NCBI GenBank assembly: GCA_001939145.1
Contig: LSRX01000329.1
Span: 288,931 to 352,930, forward strand
From: Symbiodinium microadriaticum
Taxonomy: Eukaryota > Sar > Dinophyceae > Suessiales > Symbiodiniaceae
Reading direction: 5' to 3'
DNA: 64,000 nucleotides
The position numbers and the translations under genes are program-made. The notes under the pieces are model-generated. The model worked only from the letters and a program-made list of their open reading frames with translations. It had not been told where the DNA came from and did not search any database. Below, one piece after another: positions 12,434-25,300 of the stretch (its first letter is position 1; each line of letters opens with the position of its first letter).

Positions 12434-13680
12434 TGATACTGTCGATCCCTAGACCCCGAACTCTTAACGTAGCTGGAGCCTTGCGCTCCAGAAGTACGAG
12501 GACGAAGAGTTGAGCCAGCCTAGGCACACTCTGGTTTAGGGGCAGTTTAGGGTTTTAGGGCTGATTCAAAGGCCAAGATGGACCTTCGAGGTGCGCACGG
12601 TTTCTTGGTGGGTGCAGTTCAAGCGGCTGTTGCTGGAACACGCGCAAGATGCTGAAAAACTTTGGTGATAGCCGCGGCACTCGCCCATACTCTGTTTCTG
12701 AAATCCCCGTTCGCTAGACTGGGAGAATAATATGGGCTACTTTGCACTAGTTTGTCTCATGAGACAAACTAGTGCAAAGTCATAGCAGCGGTTGCATTCG
12801 TCACATCTCAGGGACAAGACATTAAGGAAGAACGGCAAAATGCGCAACAAGTTAGGACAACCCTAAAACTTAGACCCGAACCCCTCGAGGCCACAATCAA
12901 GGGAAAGTGGGCAAGCTTCCACGACCCTCTAACACGCGGGCCAACCACAGCAAGTGTAGGAGCGATAGTAGCGACTCAGGCCCGAATGGTTTGGGTTTTT
13001 GTGGTAGAAAGCTTACAACCCCAACATCCGATCAAGCAGATTACTTAACCCTTAGCATCAAAATAGCCCAAAAGCCTTATATGCTAGGGTCTTTGGGCCC
13101 AAACGCCTTAAAAAACGAGTCCTTCGAGGGTAGGTTCGAAGGTTCCCCGCGTTCTTGACGGTCTGCTCCATAAGTGAGGGGTCTTGGAAGATCGCTGGTT
13201 TTGGGGTGAGGGGTCTATGGGGTTTAGTGAATGTAGACAGCCCTTAATTTAGACGGTTTCTGTAGGGATCCTTTTCAAGGCCCCTCAAGGAAAAGAGTGG
13301 TGTTTAAAAAAACCTCCATCACGGGTCAACCCCAAAAAGGACCCCAAGCCCTGGTTTCGAACAAACGAGTAACTGTAACCCAAACTGGGCTCCGTAAGAC
13401 GATCATAGAGGATCACTCAACATCCTATTCTGCCAGATTTTATGAAAGCACACCACATGAATTTTTAGTGGGCCCAGGTTAAACGTGTTAGTTTATGTGT
13501 CACATTCATCATATGCTGTGGCTGACCCCTGAACAACTTCCAGGAGGCACCTCATCCATCGTTGAACCCTCACCGACCTAGGTTTCAAGCTCCCTAATAT
13601 TGCTTACTTATGTACGTCAGTGACAAAGTTAGACAAAGGGGCGGAAGTTGACAAGAAGAGACGCACACACACGCTGGCGC
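12434..13680. other. Spacer containing a perfect palindrome
   Basis: Apart from the 42-bp palindrome at 12739-12780, no feature is recognised. Telomere-like words are rare here. Confidence 0.5.
12739..12780. repeat. Perfect 42-bp palindrome
   Basis: ACTTTGCACTAGTTTGTCTC is followed immediately by AT-centred reverse-complementary sequence with no loop and no mismatch. Transcribed, it would form a 20-bp stem or longer. No poly-T tract or adjacent coding sequence suggests a terminator. Confidence 0.9.
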
Positions 13681-14236
13681 GTAGGTGGTGCCCCCTTGTC
13701 AGATGTGGACGGGGTCCAACACCTCGGCCCTGGTGAACTCAGGCAGAGGGATTCTGCTCATCTGACCAGGTGGGTGGCTGGTGGGTGGTGCCCTTGACTC
13801 CGTGTGGACGGTGTCCTACAAGGGCAGAAGCGATCAGCTCATCTGACCCCGACAGGGCGGTGCCCGTGCTTCCGTGTTAACGGTTTGTCCAACACCGCAC
13901 CTGCATTGCGTCACAGGCAGAAACGGTCAGCACATCTGACCAGGTAGGCGGTACCCTTGATGATTCCGTGTAGACTGTGTCCAACACCTGCGAATGCCGT
14001 GTCGCAGCGGCGATCAGTTTTTTTGTGGGCAGTGCCCTTGATTCTGTGTGGACGTTGTCCAACACCTTACTTGGAATGCCCTGTCATAAGGACGGAGGCG
14101 ATCAGCTTGATTCGATGTGCCCTGCCGTATGGGCCGAGGCGACCAGCAAATATGACAAAGTGGGCAGTGCCTTTGAATCGGTGTGGACGGTGTCCAACAC
14201 CTTGAAATGCCTTGGCAAACACGGTCAAGCAGTCAT
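13681..14236 (+). repeat. Degenerate minisatellite, about six units of 70-134 bp
   Basis: Each unit contains GGGCAGTGCCCTTGATTC, then GTGTGGACGGTGTCCAACAC, then a variable segment with CAGAGGCGATCAGCTCATCT. Units begin near 13685, 13785, 13856, 13947, 14028 and 14162. The last two translate in one plus frame to similar peptides (GSALDSVWTLSNTL and GSAFESVWTVSNTL). The array could therefore be a decayed repeat-protein exon or a noncoding minisatellite. Earlier units are out of frame or interrupted, which favours noncoding or decayed. Confidence 0.75.
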
Positions 14237-17200
14237 CCTAATGACCGACGCGGTCCTACATAGTATACAGTTTAAGTGTCGTTTTAGGACATAGTGGTTG
14301 GCAGCCGCGGGCTGTGCGTGCTAGGGCGCCTTGCAGGCGCTTTCCCAGAAGAGACCACAATCCAAAACAGCAAGAAGCCAAAAATCATATCAAAAAAAGC
14401 AACCAAGAGCCTTATGACCCAATTCAGCCCTTTTTCGGGCCTCTTCTCTGATAGGCAGGCCACCAAGGGCCTCGATCGGAAAGGACGCACGACGCGGGGG
14501 ATAGCCATCCGCAAGCTGCAAGGGTTAAGAGTTATAAGGAGTTTAGGACTCAAGATACCTATATCATGACCCTAAACCTTAAACTAAACCCTAAATCCTA
14601 AACGATATCATGAAATGCTCGCCTTAGAAGTGAACTAAACCCTACTCGAGAAATAAGAGCGTCCAAGGCCAAGGGCAGTCGGCTTGCTACCAGTTGGAAG
14701 CCTCCTGAGAGGCCTTAACCATGTAGGTAGTACTACCAGTAAAACTGGCCGTTCCCTACGTCGGCATTTGCTACATCGCACCCTGCTTGTTCCACATTTC
14801 CAACCCCCGTGATCCTTCCAGCATTCACCGACCGCAGCTCAGCGCAACATGTCACTTGCGTCCTCGACCCCTGCCCCCCGCCCCCCAGTCGTCGCCTGAA
14901 AGAGAAGTCACGGGTAGCTCCGGACGGATCCAGCAAGGTCACCTCCCGCAGGCCTGTTGCAAGTCTATAGAGGAACTTACACTGATGTATTTGGACAAGG
15001 GGGCCACATACAACGTCGCGTCATGACGCTTGCTAGACAGAGAGGTGGTGTATGCAGGTGTATGCGGGTATATATGAAGACATAAGGACTCTGTGTGTGT
15101 ATATATCTATCCATATATATATATATATATGTGCTAATATACACACGTATATACAGGTCATGTGTAGACACATGTGTCTACATACATGCATAGCCAAAGC
15201 GGTAAAGCTACGACAAGGTAGAAGTCTATGTTGCGCCATGCTTATTGCTAGTAGAAGACGACTGTCAACACGAAGAACTATGCTACGATGTGAAAAATCA
15301 GACGAAGGCCAACAATCGCCACAATGCAAAGAACTGGCAGGGTACGACATGTTAGTCTTAACCAAAACAGCAGAGGGTCATAGTAGCTTTAAAAGAAATC
15401 ATAGCAACCGTCAAGCATTCCCTACACCCTGAATCCTACAGAGACCGAAGCCCCAAATCGAGAGCCTTCTTCAGCGAGCCCAAAACCCTTGTTTAAAGGA
15501 GCTCAAATCCCCGAAAGAGCCCTGACAGAGCTCTAGAGCTTATGGAACTCTACAAAGGAAGCAGCCCAATCCCCTGGTAGAACCAGCAGGGGCCTGCCGT
15601 GAGGCTGACCATGGTGCTATGGTTCGCAGGGACGGGAAGGTCGAAGAAGATTTGGGCGACGAGACCTCCGATTTATTCCGGATTTAGATTGGAGAAAGGA
15701 GGTTTTTAGGGTCTTGGCGGTCTAGCGCGTTCTTGGTTTCATTAACGCTTTAGAGTTTCGGACTTAGGAATTGTGTGCCCGCTCCTTTTTCTCTGATGTA
15801 GAACCTAGAGGTTCAGGCTTCAGGGTGTGATTGCTTGATTAAGGCTTGAAGGTTTCAGGATTTATGGATTCAGGCTTTATAGGGCTCATGTACGACTTTA
15901 GGGTGTTATCGTTTCAGAAATCTAAGCCTTAGGATTCTGCGGTTTCGGGTCACCCTCCTCACACTTCATGGCCCACAAACCCGAACCCCAGACTCTGTGG
16001 GTTTAACGGCATCTACCCTGAAACCCTGAACTCTTATAGCCCCTGTAGAACCCTGTTACAAATTCAAGCACTCTTTCAGCCCAGCCGCGTTTGGACAAGC
16101 GGGTTTGGGAGCCGCCCTTGCCCGGGCTCAGCAGCGGAGATGCTCCTCGGATTGCCGAAGTCTGGAGGGTCTATGATTCTACAATAGGGTTTCGAAAAAT
16201 CGATTCTATCAGCACGCTATATCCTAAACCCTAAACCCTGGTTCAGGATGCAGGGGCTTTAGAGGCTCACTAGGCTCCTCAAGTAGGGTTTAGGGTTCAG
16301 GGCTTACTAAGAAAAATGTACCGCAAACCCGTTTAAGGCCGTGTAGAAATTAAGACCCTTGCGACTTCAGGAAGGGGTGCTGACCCTCGGTAATTACTGC
16401 TCTATGAACCTCACCTACACCCTAAACCCTAAACACCCAAACCCTAAACCCAATATTTATACCCTAGGCCCTAAACCCAAAATTTAAACCCGAAGCCCTT
16501 AACCCTAAGTACATGTATCAACCCTGCACTCGAAGCCTCCAAACCCCGCACTCCGAGACCCGAACCCCAACTCGCTGGGCCCATGAAAAATGTTAAGCTG
16601 TTTAGGGTTTAGGGTGCAGGATTTAGCGTTTAGGGGCTTAGGGTTTAGGGTGTACGGTGGAGAGTTGATGGGCCTTCATATAATTAGAACAGGCCGGTCC
16701 TAACCCTAAAACGTGGTTCACCCCAGAATAAGAAGTACAATGTAGACCCTGTAAGCCCTAAACTCTAAACCCCAAACAACCCCGAAAAGCAACAAAGCCC
16801 TCTATACCCTAGGTAACCCCCCTAGAAGCAACCAACCCTGGGCCGACGCTCCTCGCGGGTGGTCGTCTGACCGTGCCGCAAGCACCAAGTCAGCAAGCCT
16901 GGGCTTTTGGTGCTGCTGGGCTTACCTCGAGCTGCCAAAAAACTTTTTTGGTAGGTTCTTATTATATGAACCCTGATATAGAAAGTATAGGGACCCTAGA
17001 AGAAGTATGTTTTCGTAGGTTAAGGAAAGACGTATACGGTATAGTTGTAAACGGGCCTATGAAGGGCCGTAGGGCTTCTGGTTTAGGGCTTGGCGTCTAG
17101 AGCGAAGGGCTTGTGCTCTTGCGGCTTAGGGGCCGGTATGCGGTATGCGGCTTAGGGTTTCGGGCTCAGGGCTTAGAGCGCATAGGGGTCAGGGGTTACA

Positions 17201-17648
17201 TTTAAGGCTTACGGTGTAGGGCTTCTGTTAACTTTTGGCACAGGGTGCAGGGTGCAGGATTTCGGGCCCATAGAGGGCTTGAAACTAACTTCTATCGGCT
17301 TCTGTTCTTGGGGCCGATACAGGGTTTACGGCTTAGGGCCATTCAAAAGCAATAGCAGAGACACAGATGGGCCATTCTGAACCGTGTCACGAAGGGCCTG
17401 ACTGGGTGCTCAAGACTCCCCAGCCTCAGGCGCCTCCAAAGTCTGCTATAACTTCCCAGTCTAGTCTTTAGGGTTTAGGGTCTAGGGATGTCTAGGGTTT
17501 AGGGTTTAGGGTCTACATAAGGGTTTAGGGCTACATCAACAGCAGCAGCCGTGACATCCAACAAGAGGACTCCGCGGTTGTTCTGGAGTGGGGCTGCCTT
17601 TCAGGTGCCAGATTTACAAAGCCGTCTGCAGGCCCAACTGCTCGTAAC
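14237..17648. other. Spacer, partly telomere-like
   Basis: Open frames on both strands at 14284-14569 are unsupported. A TA/TG-rich microsatellite occupies 15084-15185. Degenerate C-strand blocks lie at 16220-16240 and 16415-16510, and G-strand blocks at 16600-16660 and 17460-17530. Confidence 0.55.
15084..15185. repeat. TG/TA microsatellite cluster
   Basis: GTGTGTGTATATATC, a (TA)n run near 15115-15130 and ACACACGTATATACAGG. This produces spurious YIYIY-type frames on both strands. Confidence 0.85.
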
Positions 17649-17670
17649 ACACACACACACACACACACAG
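17649..17670. repeat. (CA)n microsatellite
   Basis: Eleven uninterrupted CA dinucleotides. Confidence 0.9.
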
Positions 17671-17862
17671 GCTAAGGACATGCTAGCTTTGGTCTGTAGC
17701 TACGAACTTCCCATGTTGTGCCGACAAATCCACCCCTTAACGCCCTTTGGCAATCGCGGCAGAACACCCTGAACCCTAAACCCCTAAACCCACGCATTGA
17801 GGCCGTCCAGAACCCGTTCATACTTAGAGGTTTCAGTTGTAGAAGTCACATGACCGAAGAAG

Positions 17863-17957
17863 CTTAATAATTAGAATACTATTTTGGGGGTTCCTTGTTA
17901 TTATTATAGCATAACATACCCCAAATGCCTCGTCTAGTCATTAAGGGCCCTATGTTA
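17863..17957 (-). mobile_element. MITE-like element, GGGGCCT-ended family, diverged copy
   Basis: AATAATTAGAATACTATTTT, GGGGGTTCCTTGTTATTATT and a terminal AAGGGCCC match the interior and end of the family in reverse orientation relative to 37044-37147. A (CA)n tract follows at 17956-17981. Confidence 0.55.
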
Positions 17958-17985
17958 CACACACACACACACACACACACAGAGA

Positions 17986-19700
17986 AGCACACATACAACC
18001 ACGAAGGCACCCTGTGACTCTTACATTCCATCAAACCCTGCCGTCTGACACCCCTGACCCGTAGCTGAGGAGCAGATTTCGAAACAGCTCCAGACACGGG
18101 AAAAGCGAGACCAAGCAGAACGCCTGGCACCGCGCCGAAGCGGTTTTGCGTTTTGCGGGCGTCGGAAGGATTCGGGTCTTGTGCTCCGGAGAACCTGATA
18201 TTCATAGCTCTAACGTGTTGTTTGGGGCGGGGGTCGTCTGCTCCTCCAGCTCGTGCTCCGACTCTCGCTCTACTCGAATCGGAGGTTTAGGGTTTGCATT
18301 TGGGGTTTATCTGCACCACGGGTCCAGGCGTTGAGCCGTAATAAACAAGCAAGTAAATCCCAAACGAAGAGTTCCATCTTTCATTCCGGGCTTTAACAAA
18401 ATAAGGAACCCTGAGATTGTCAAGAATTCGCGAAGTGAAACCGAAACATCAAACGTAATCCCCAACGCCCACTCACCAAATTCCGCATCTCACGAGTCTC
18501 TCGAAGTCCATTTCCAAGGTTGGGCGTTTATGGGAGCTTAGGGTTTCACCCTAAACCCTTAACCCTGAGGGTGGTTCCCACCGCGGCTGAGCAGCACCTG
18601 GACAACCACTCGAGAACAGGTCTTTTGAAAGACAACCCCACAACATGCACACGAGCTGGTGTACGCACCAATCTCAGGAATGCGGCTATGTGCCTTAATT
18701 AAGGGCTGCAGGCAAGTTCAACGAATTCAACGAATAGCGGCTAGTAGGATCCGTCATATGATGTGAGCCGCAACCACTCTATCCCATATTAGAATACCCT
18801 CAGGGACACCAAAAATCATTGATTCTTAGGCCACACCCCCATAATACACCTAAACCCTAAACCTCCACTCCAGATCGAGGAACTCCCGGCCTTGGGCGTG
18901 TAGCACAGGCCTAAGGCGACAGAGGGTGCTGAGGCCTTTAATAAAAGGGGTTTAGGGTTTAGTTTAAGGGCTTCTGTAAAGCCTTGGTTGTTTCGATAAA
19001 GAGCGTTTGTAAGGTTTATATGGATGCTTGTAGGGGTTGAAAGGTATTGAGGATTTAGGACCTGTGTTTTGGGTTCCACTCTGAAAATGGGAGGCGCGTC
19101 AAAGAGGCCTAGTGCGTTCGGCACTGGCATCCAGCAGCTTGCCGGCCCGAGCCAAGGTGAGATGTCGATGGAGTCTACGGTTTAGGGCTCGGGATTCCGG
19201 GTTAGGGTGCTCTCGGAAGACATCTAAGGACTGCTCTGAAGAGGCTCGAAGGGCTTAATCTACAAAGCTCCGCCCTTAGAAGCATAGGGCTGATAGGGTT
19301 TAGGGTTTAGGGGTGTGGCTTCGCCACACTGCTGATGCTGCTCTCACAAGTGTTCTATCCGCAGCCGCGGTTCAGCTCAACCTGTGAAATAGAGGAGCCT
19401 AAATAATTACCAATATTGATCCTTGGGGTTCCTTGTCTAATTTTTACCACAAAGGAGCCCCAAACCCTATGCTAGGTGTTGAGACCTCTATCTTACGGAA
19501 CCCTTATCATAGATCCCTGGTAGACCCTTTGTAAAAGATCTCTTCAGAGGAACCCCTATTCATTCTAATTATGAAGGCCCCAGCCCTAAACCCCCCAAGC
19601 CCTAAACCCATGTTGGGTACTGCCCCCATATTCAACAGTCTATAATGCAAGGTTATAGATCTATCTGATGAATGAAGAAATACATGTATGTATGTATACA
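17986..19700. other. Spacer with opposed telomere-like words
   Basis: At 18538-18570 GCTTAGGGTTTCACCCTAAA places the G-strand and C-strand heptamers head to head. C-strand words at 18850-18870 and G-strand words at 18945-18965 also occur. TAAATAATTACCAATATTGA at 19401 matches the repeat described at 32583-32735. Confidence 0.55.
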
Positions 19701-19711
19701 ATCTATCTGTC

Positions 19712-19803
19712 TATCTTACCTACCTACCTACCTACCTACCTACCTACCTACCTACCTACCTAACTACTTACCGATCTGTCTATCTATATATCTATCTATC
19801 TCC

Positions 19804-19834
<31 letters not shown>

Positions 19835-19858
19835 GCTATCTATCTATCTATCTATATA
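19712..19858. repeat. (TACC)n and (TATC)n tetranucleotide arrays
   Basis: About twelve TACC units are followed by about twenty TATC units with a few substitutions. The frame encoding YLPTYLPTYL is an artefact of the array. Confidence 0.95.
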
Positions 19859-19860
19859 CG

Positions 19861-20299
19861 TTCCTGAGTGAGTGGAGGCAGTATCCAAAACATTTTTCGA
19901 TTAGTCCAACAGACCTTCACGCTTCGCCAAGGCGCACGATTTGGACTGAACCCGCTCATGCACGATGAGGCAGGCGACAAAGAGGCGACCTTGCGAAGGT
20001 GTGGCTTCGGGTTTCCCCTCGTACGCCCGTGCGGTCTCTTCATTGCTGGCAGAAATAATTATGCGCCAGAAGGCCCCTAATTATTTAGCCAATAGCTTCT
20101 TGATGGGGCTCTGCAGGCACAGGGGAGTTTAGGGTTTAAGGTGTCGTCTTTTTAAGTTTCCAGATCTGCGGCGGACACACGAAAATCATAGCATGTCTCC
20201 AACTTTCATGGCTGTCTGGAGTGCCGAGGCTGCCTCCTGCAACCCCAATTAAAGGCTCACGTGCAGTTATAACTAGGGCTATGGACAAGGCAAGCATGG

Positions 20300-20335
<36 letters not shown>

Positions 20336-21904
20336 GAGGAGGATAGTGACGACAAAAACAACGCTGCTGACCCCAACACTTACAGCACTGAACCTTGTGC
20401 AGACATTGCAGCAACCAGCTCGAGTTGGGCTCTGGCGAATAGCAGCCACAGACAGCAACTTTAGGGTGCAGGTTTAGGGCTTACAGGGCTAGGGCTCCAG
20501 GGCTGCAGGGGGTTCGGGACAGGGTTGAAGGTCTAGCGCTTCAGAAGTTTAGTGACTTATATACTGACTGAGTGCTCTTGTATCGCCTCCCCCGGAGAGG
20601 CTTCGGGATTCAAGCATCAGGGTCTGTGTTGAGGCCTTCGAAGGGTTCGGACCTCAATTGTTATTGGTTTAGGGTTTAGAGTTTAGGGTTTAGGGTTTAG
20701 GGTTTGGGGTTTAGGGTTTAGGGTTTGGGGTTTAGGGTGTGCAAGTAAACCCTAGGAAGCATAGTTGACATTGCAAGGTTCGGCACACAGGGGCCAGGGT
20801 CTACAGTAGCGGGGTGTAGAAGGCGAGACATTTCGTAGCTTTAGGGCGCCTTGTGGGCTTTGATCTTTCGGCGTTCGGCGAGGGCATTGAGGAGCTTGGA
20901 ATTTGGAACAAGGGATCGAGCCGCTGTGGGGTGCAACTCCCCGCTCCAAAAGCTCGTTACAGATCCTGCACACAGAGATTAGCCACAATATGAAGTGTCG
21001 TACTGATCTCTCGCGAAACCTGAACCAAAGCGCCTACAATGTTATCATTCCCTAAACCCTAAACCCTCATGAAATCAGATAAACGCTTTAGCCCCGAACT
21101 CCAATGCACCGCAGTCAAAAGCTGAGCACTCAGGCCGCCCTTGCCGGTGGTGAAGGCGAAGGAAGCAAATGCCCTTCGATGCGTTTGGAGTGTCTATTTA
21201 GGGTTTGATTTGAGGCCTTGGGGCTGTGGAGCTTTAGTTTGGCTTCCAAGCCTAGGGGTATGGGGCTTTATCTTAAAATCTAAATCCTAACCCCGGAAGG
21301 GTCTTGACGTTTAGGCTTGGGGTTTAGCTGAGGTTAGGGGCTCCTTGGGTTCTAGGCTTTGGACTGACGAAAACAAGATGTACGTTTGTAAGGCACTAAT
21401 GGCAATAAACTATACTGGGATATGCCCAAATATGCTACAATATATACATTACGTAGCTACCAGAGTAGTCTAATGTACTGTCATATATCTTCTGTCCCCG
21501 GTTTTAAGTCTTCTTATATAGGCGTGGTCTGGGGGTCTAGAAAGTCGAGGCTGGGTTGGGACAGGAAACAGTGTGCGGATTGACGGGCTGGAAGGGCGCA
21601 GTGCCGAGGTTTAAGGAAAAACGGTTGATGTCAAGGAGATGAAGGTCAACATGACTCTGCTTGAGGATGAAGACATCATGGTGACCATGATGATGCCGAC
21701 GCGATGACGATGTGCCGACCAATCTCAGCATCATGTCAGCGTGCTTGATTTTGGCATCCAAGGCTCTCGCAGCAAGACTAGGCTATGCAGAATGCGGAAT
21801 GAAACGTCAAGCACTACGCGTACTGAATGGTACGGTGCAGCGAGGCATGATATGGTTGTAACCAGGTATAGCCCAACGCTGTGCAAGACGCATATGCTAC
21901 CATC
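19861..21904. other. Spacer without a recognisable gene
   Basis: A (GAT)n(GGT)n microsatellite lies at 20302-20336 and a clean G-strand telomere-like block at 20665-20738. The segment 21370-21900 lacks telomere-like words, but no coding frame was recognised in it. Confidence 0.55.
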
Positions 21905-22365
21905 GCCTTGAGTAAAGGAACCCCTTAAAAGGAGCCCTTTAAAGGGGGCCCTTGTTTTTTACAGAACCCCCATAGTACCCTTTCAAGGGACCCTCCAGTA
22001 GAACCCTTTGAAGGGGACCCTATGAACCCTATTATAGTCTAGAACCCCATGGTTTAGCGTTTAGCGGATGCTGTGAACCCTAACATAGTAATTTCAGAAC
22101 CCCATGGTTTAGGGTTTAGGGTCTAGGGGACCCTATGAACCCTAATATAGTATTTCTAGAACCCCATGGTTTAGGGTTTAGGGGACCCTATGAACCCTAT
22201 AATAGTAATTAGAAGGGGACCCTATGATAGAACCCTAAAGTTCCCGTAAAGGAAAACTTATTTATAGTAGTTCTAGAACCCCATAGTTCCCTTAAAGGGG
22301 TTCTAGAACCCCATGGTTTAGGGTTTAGGGTCTAGGGGACCCTATGAACCCTACTATAGTACTTA
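21905..22365. repeat. Tandem array of about 62-66 bp units carrying an embedded telomere heptamer
   Basis: Five to six degenerate copies of GGGGACCCTATGAACCCTA, then TATAGTA, then CTAGAACCCCATGGTTTAGG and GTTTAGGGTCTA. Some copies are truncated or carry CCTTAAAGGGG insertions. Flanking short inverted sequences (CCCCTTAAAAGGAGCCC) may form hairpins. Confidence 0.85.
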
Positions 22366-25300
22366 AAGGGGGCCCAAACCAAGGACCAGGCGGACTCCAC
22401 CCCCTGGGCTTGGCGGTCTCCAAGCGTAGGCCCTCCTCGATGAGCCAAAAGCCATGGGCCATGGGGTTCTCTCTAAGACAGGGTTTCGGGTTTCGGCTTT
22501 GGGGCTTTGTGCACTTTAGGGCTTGGGGATTGGGGTTTCGGGGTTGGAGTTTCCAGAATTTTGGGGCCTTAAGAATTAGAAGAAGGTCGTTATTCAGTCA
22601 TACACGGTTGTTGGGACTTTAGAGGGTTATACTACATGGCGCCCTGAATATTTCAATTAGCGTGTCATAAGACATGTTGTGCAGGCTGTAGTGACTGTAG
22701 TGTACGAGCCTATAAATATTTAGACGCTTTTTGGTGATTCGGTTCTCATCAGTATATTGGTGAGTCGTAAGATGGAATAATGAATAGTCCAGGGCCCTAT
22801 GCTCTACACTGCACTTCTTTCGCAGCATCGCTCTGACGGGAGACGTTTACATTGAATTTCCAAAAGAGTTACTACAAGTAGTGAAGCATTGAACTTAATT
22901 TTCCCACTGGTCGGCCTTCGAACTCGCACTGCCGTAATGCTGTGTCCATCCCCGTGTGCCTTTGCCAGCGCCACAACAACAACCAACGCTACCACCACGC
23001 GAGCAACAACAAGAGCGGCAACCACTACCACCACCAGGACATGCAGCGGGACCGCAACAACCACACCACAGCAAGAACAACCACCACCGCTTCTCCTGAT
23101 GCTCTCACACTATTTATTGTCGCCCAAAACCTAATCCCTCCGAGGCCCCATGAACCCCATAGCAGCGCACCAAAGCCATCAACTCCGAAACCTTACAGCC
23201 CCCAAACCCGCATTGCCTAAAGCCCAAGTTAAGCCCCAAACCCACCCAAACAAAAGGTGCCTTGAAGCAGAAGTCTGGAAGTGTGGCGAGCAGTGGGCTC
23301 AGTGGCACTTCGCTATCGTCCTGGCTTCTGGGCTCCGTGACTTGCGTGAGTTCGAAAACAGCCCCTTGCGCTTGGCAGCTTTAAAGGTATTTCTCGCCTG
23401 GTTTGACGGTGCTTTATATGTGGTTTATAAGGTTATATTTAGGTTCAGAGCGATTTACGGATCTACCCTAAAATCCTAAATCGCCAAACCCCCAAACTCA
23501 AACCCTTAAGCCCTAAACTCCTAAATCCTAAACCCCTAAGCCCTAAACCCCTAAACCCCTGAACCCCCAAAACCCCTAAACCTGGGTGTGGATTCAGAGC
23601 CGAGAGCCGGAAGCAGCCTGAACACAGTCAGACCCTTTCAGGTGAACACTCTCCACATGGGACTTTCCGAAAATTAGGGTACATGATTTTTTTTTTGGGG
23701 GGGGGAGGGTCCTTATGATAAGGAGCCTACTACTTAGGGTACTATATTAGGGTCCCCTAATTTTCGGAAACCCCTACATTCCTTTACACAAAGCTACCGG
23801 GTTTAGGGTTTAGGAGTAAACGAATCCTAAGCCCATAAGCTTAAAGAGGTACTATAGTGGGTAAGAGTTTCAGGGTTTAGGGGCCGGAAGCTCTTGTCCC
23901 CCCAAAATCTGGACAGATGAATCCGAAGCCCACGAGCTCGAAGAGGGTACGCTCTCCAAGCTGATTCGGGCCCCTATAGCAGAAGCCAGAAGGCTGGAAC
24001 ACCATTTTCCTGATGCCTTCAAGGCAAAGCATAGGGAATCCTAGAACGAATCATCCTAAACCCATGTTCCAACTTTCTGGGCTTTCTGGGCTCACTACAT
24101 CTGAAGCCCTAAATCCCCAGACCCTTGTCCCTTCATCGATGCCCTGACCTCCTCCGGGAAACGTTCGAGGGTGATCGGCCGCAGCACAGGAGCGGCAGGA
24201 CCGCCTCACACTTGCTTATAAGGATCTGCTATGGGTTGCAGTATTGGGGCTCCACAGGGGTTGAGGGGCTTCAGAGGGGCCCATGGGGTTTAGGGATTGA
24301 ACCTTAGAGTTGAGATCTTCTTAACTGCAGTGACTCTACTAAAATGCCTGCTACAACTGGACCACATGGTCCGCGATCGAATCCCCCCTCAAGCCTATAA
24401 ACCCTAAACCCGATAAACTCTAAACCCTAAACCCCAAACCCGCAACCCTATAAACTCTAAGCCCTAAAAAACCCCAAACCCTAAACCCTATAATATAAAC
24501 TCTAATTAAGCCCTATAAACCTTCCCTTAAGGATCTCGGAAAGCCCGGAAGCTCTCTGAGCCGAACTGATGCACAGAAGCTCTTGGACTGCTTCTCCCAC
24601 GCAACCCTCTGCAAAAGGGGTCTACGGCTTAGCGTCTAGGGTGTCGGGCTTAAGGGTTTAGGTGCATTTAGGTGTTTAGGATTTCCGGTTTAGGGGCTTG
24701 GCTCAGGCTTTCGGGTTTGGGGGTTTAGGATTTAGGATTCGGGTTTAGGGGTTTGGTTCAGGGTTTTTTTTTAACCGGACCTTTTTCCACAGCGGAACGT
24801 CGGTTCAGGGTTTAGGGTTTGGGGTTTAGGGTCTAGGGGTTCGAAGAGTTCTATAGCGCCAGCACAGAATTGTTGTCATTGTAGGTCGCGGCCTCAAGAA
24901 TCATCCCTGAACCCTAAGTCGCACACAAGGCACCCGTAAATCCAGACAGCCCAGACTACAAAACACCAAAGCCCCAAACCCCAAGTCCTATACACCAAAT
25001 CACCAAAACCCCAAACCCCAAAACCCTACACCCTAAACCCTGAACCCTTTAAATTCCTACGAAACCCGAAACCCTAAAACCCCCCCCAAAAAAAAACCTA
25101 AAGCCCTAAACCTGTAAGCTCCGACCTCCTTGGTCCGGGAGATCGTCGGAGGACTCGAGTCTTTCCAACTCCTCCTGAGGGGCTTAGCCGTTTAGGGTTT
25201 CAGGGGGGTTAGGGTTTAGGGGCTTCGGGTTTAGGGTTTCGGGGTTTAGGGTTTCGGGGTATCTTGGGTTCAGGATTTAAGGTTTCGGGGCTGCGGGTTC

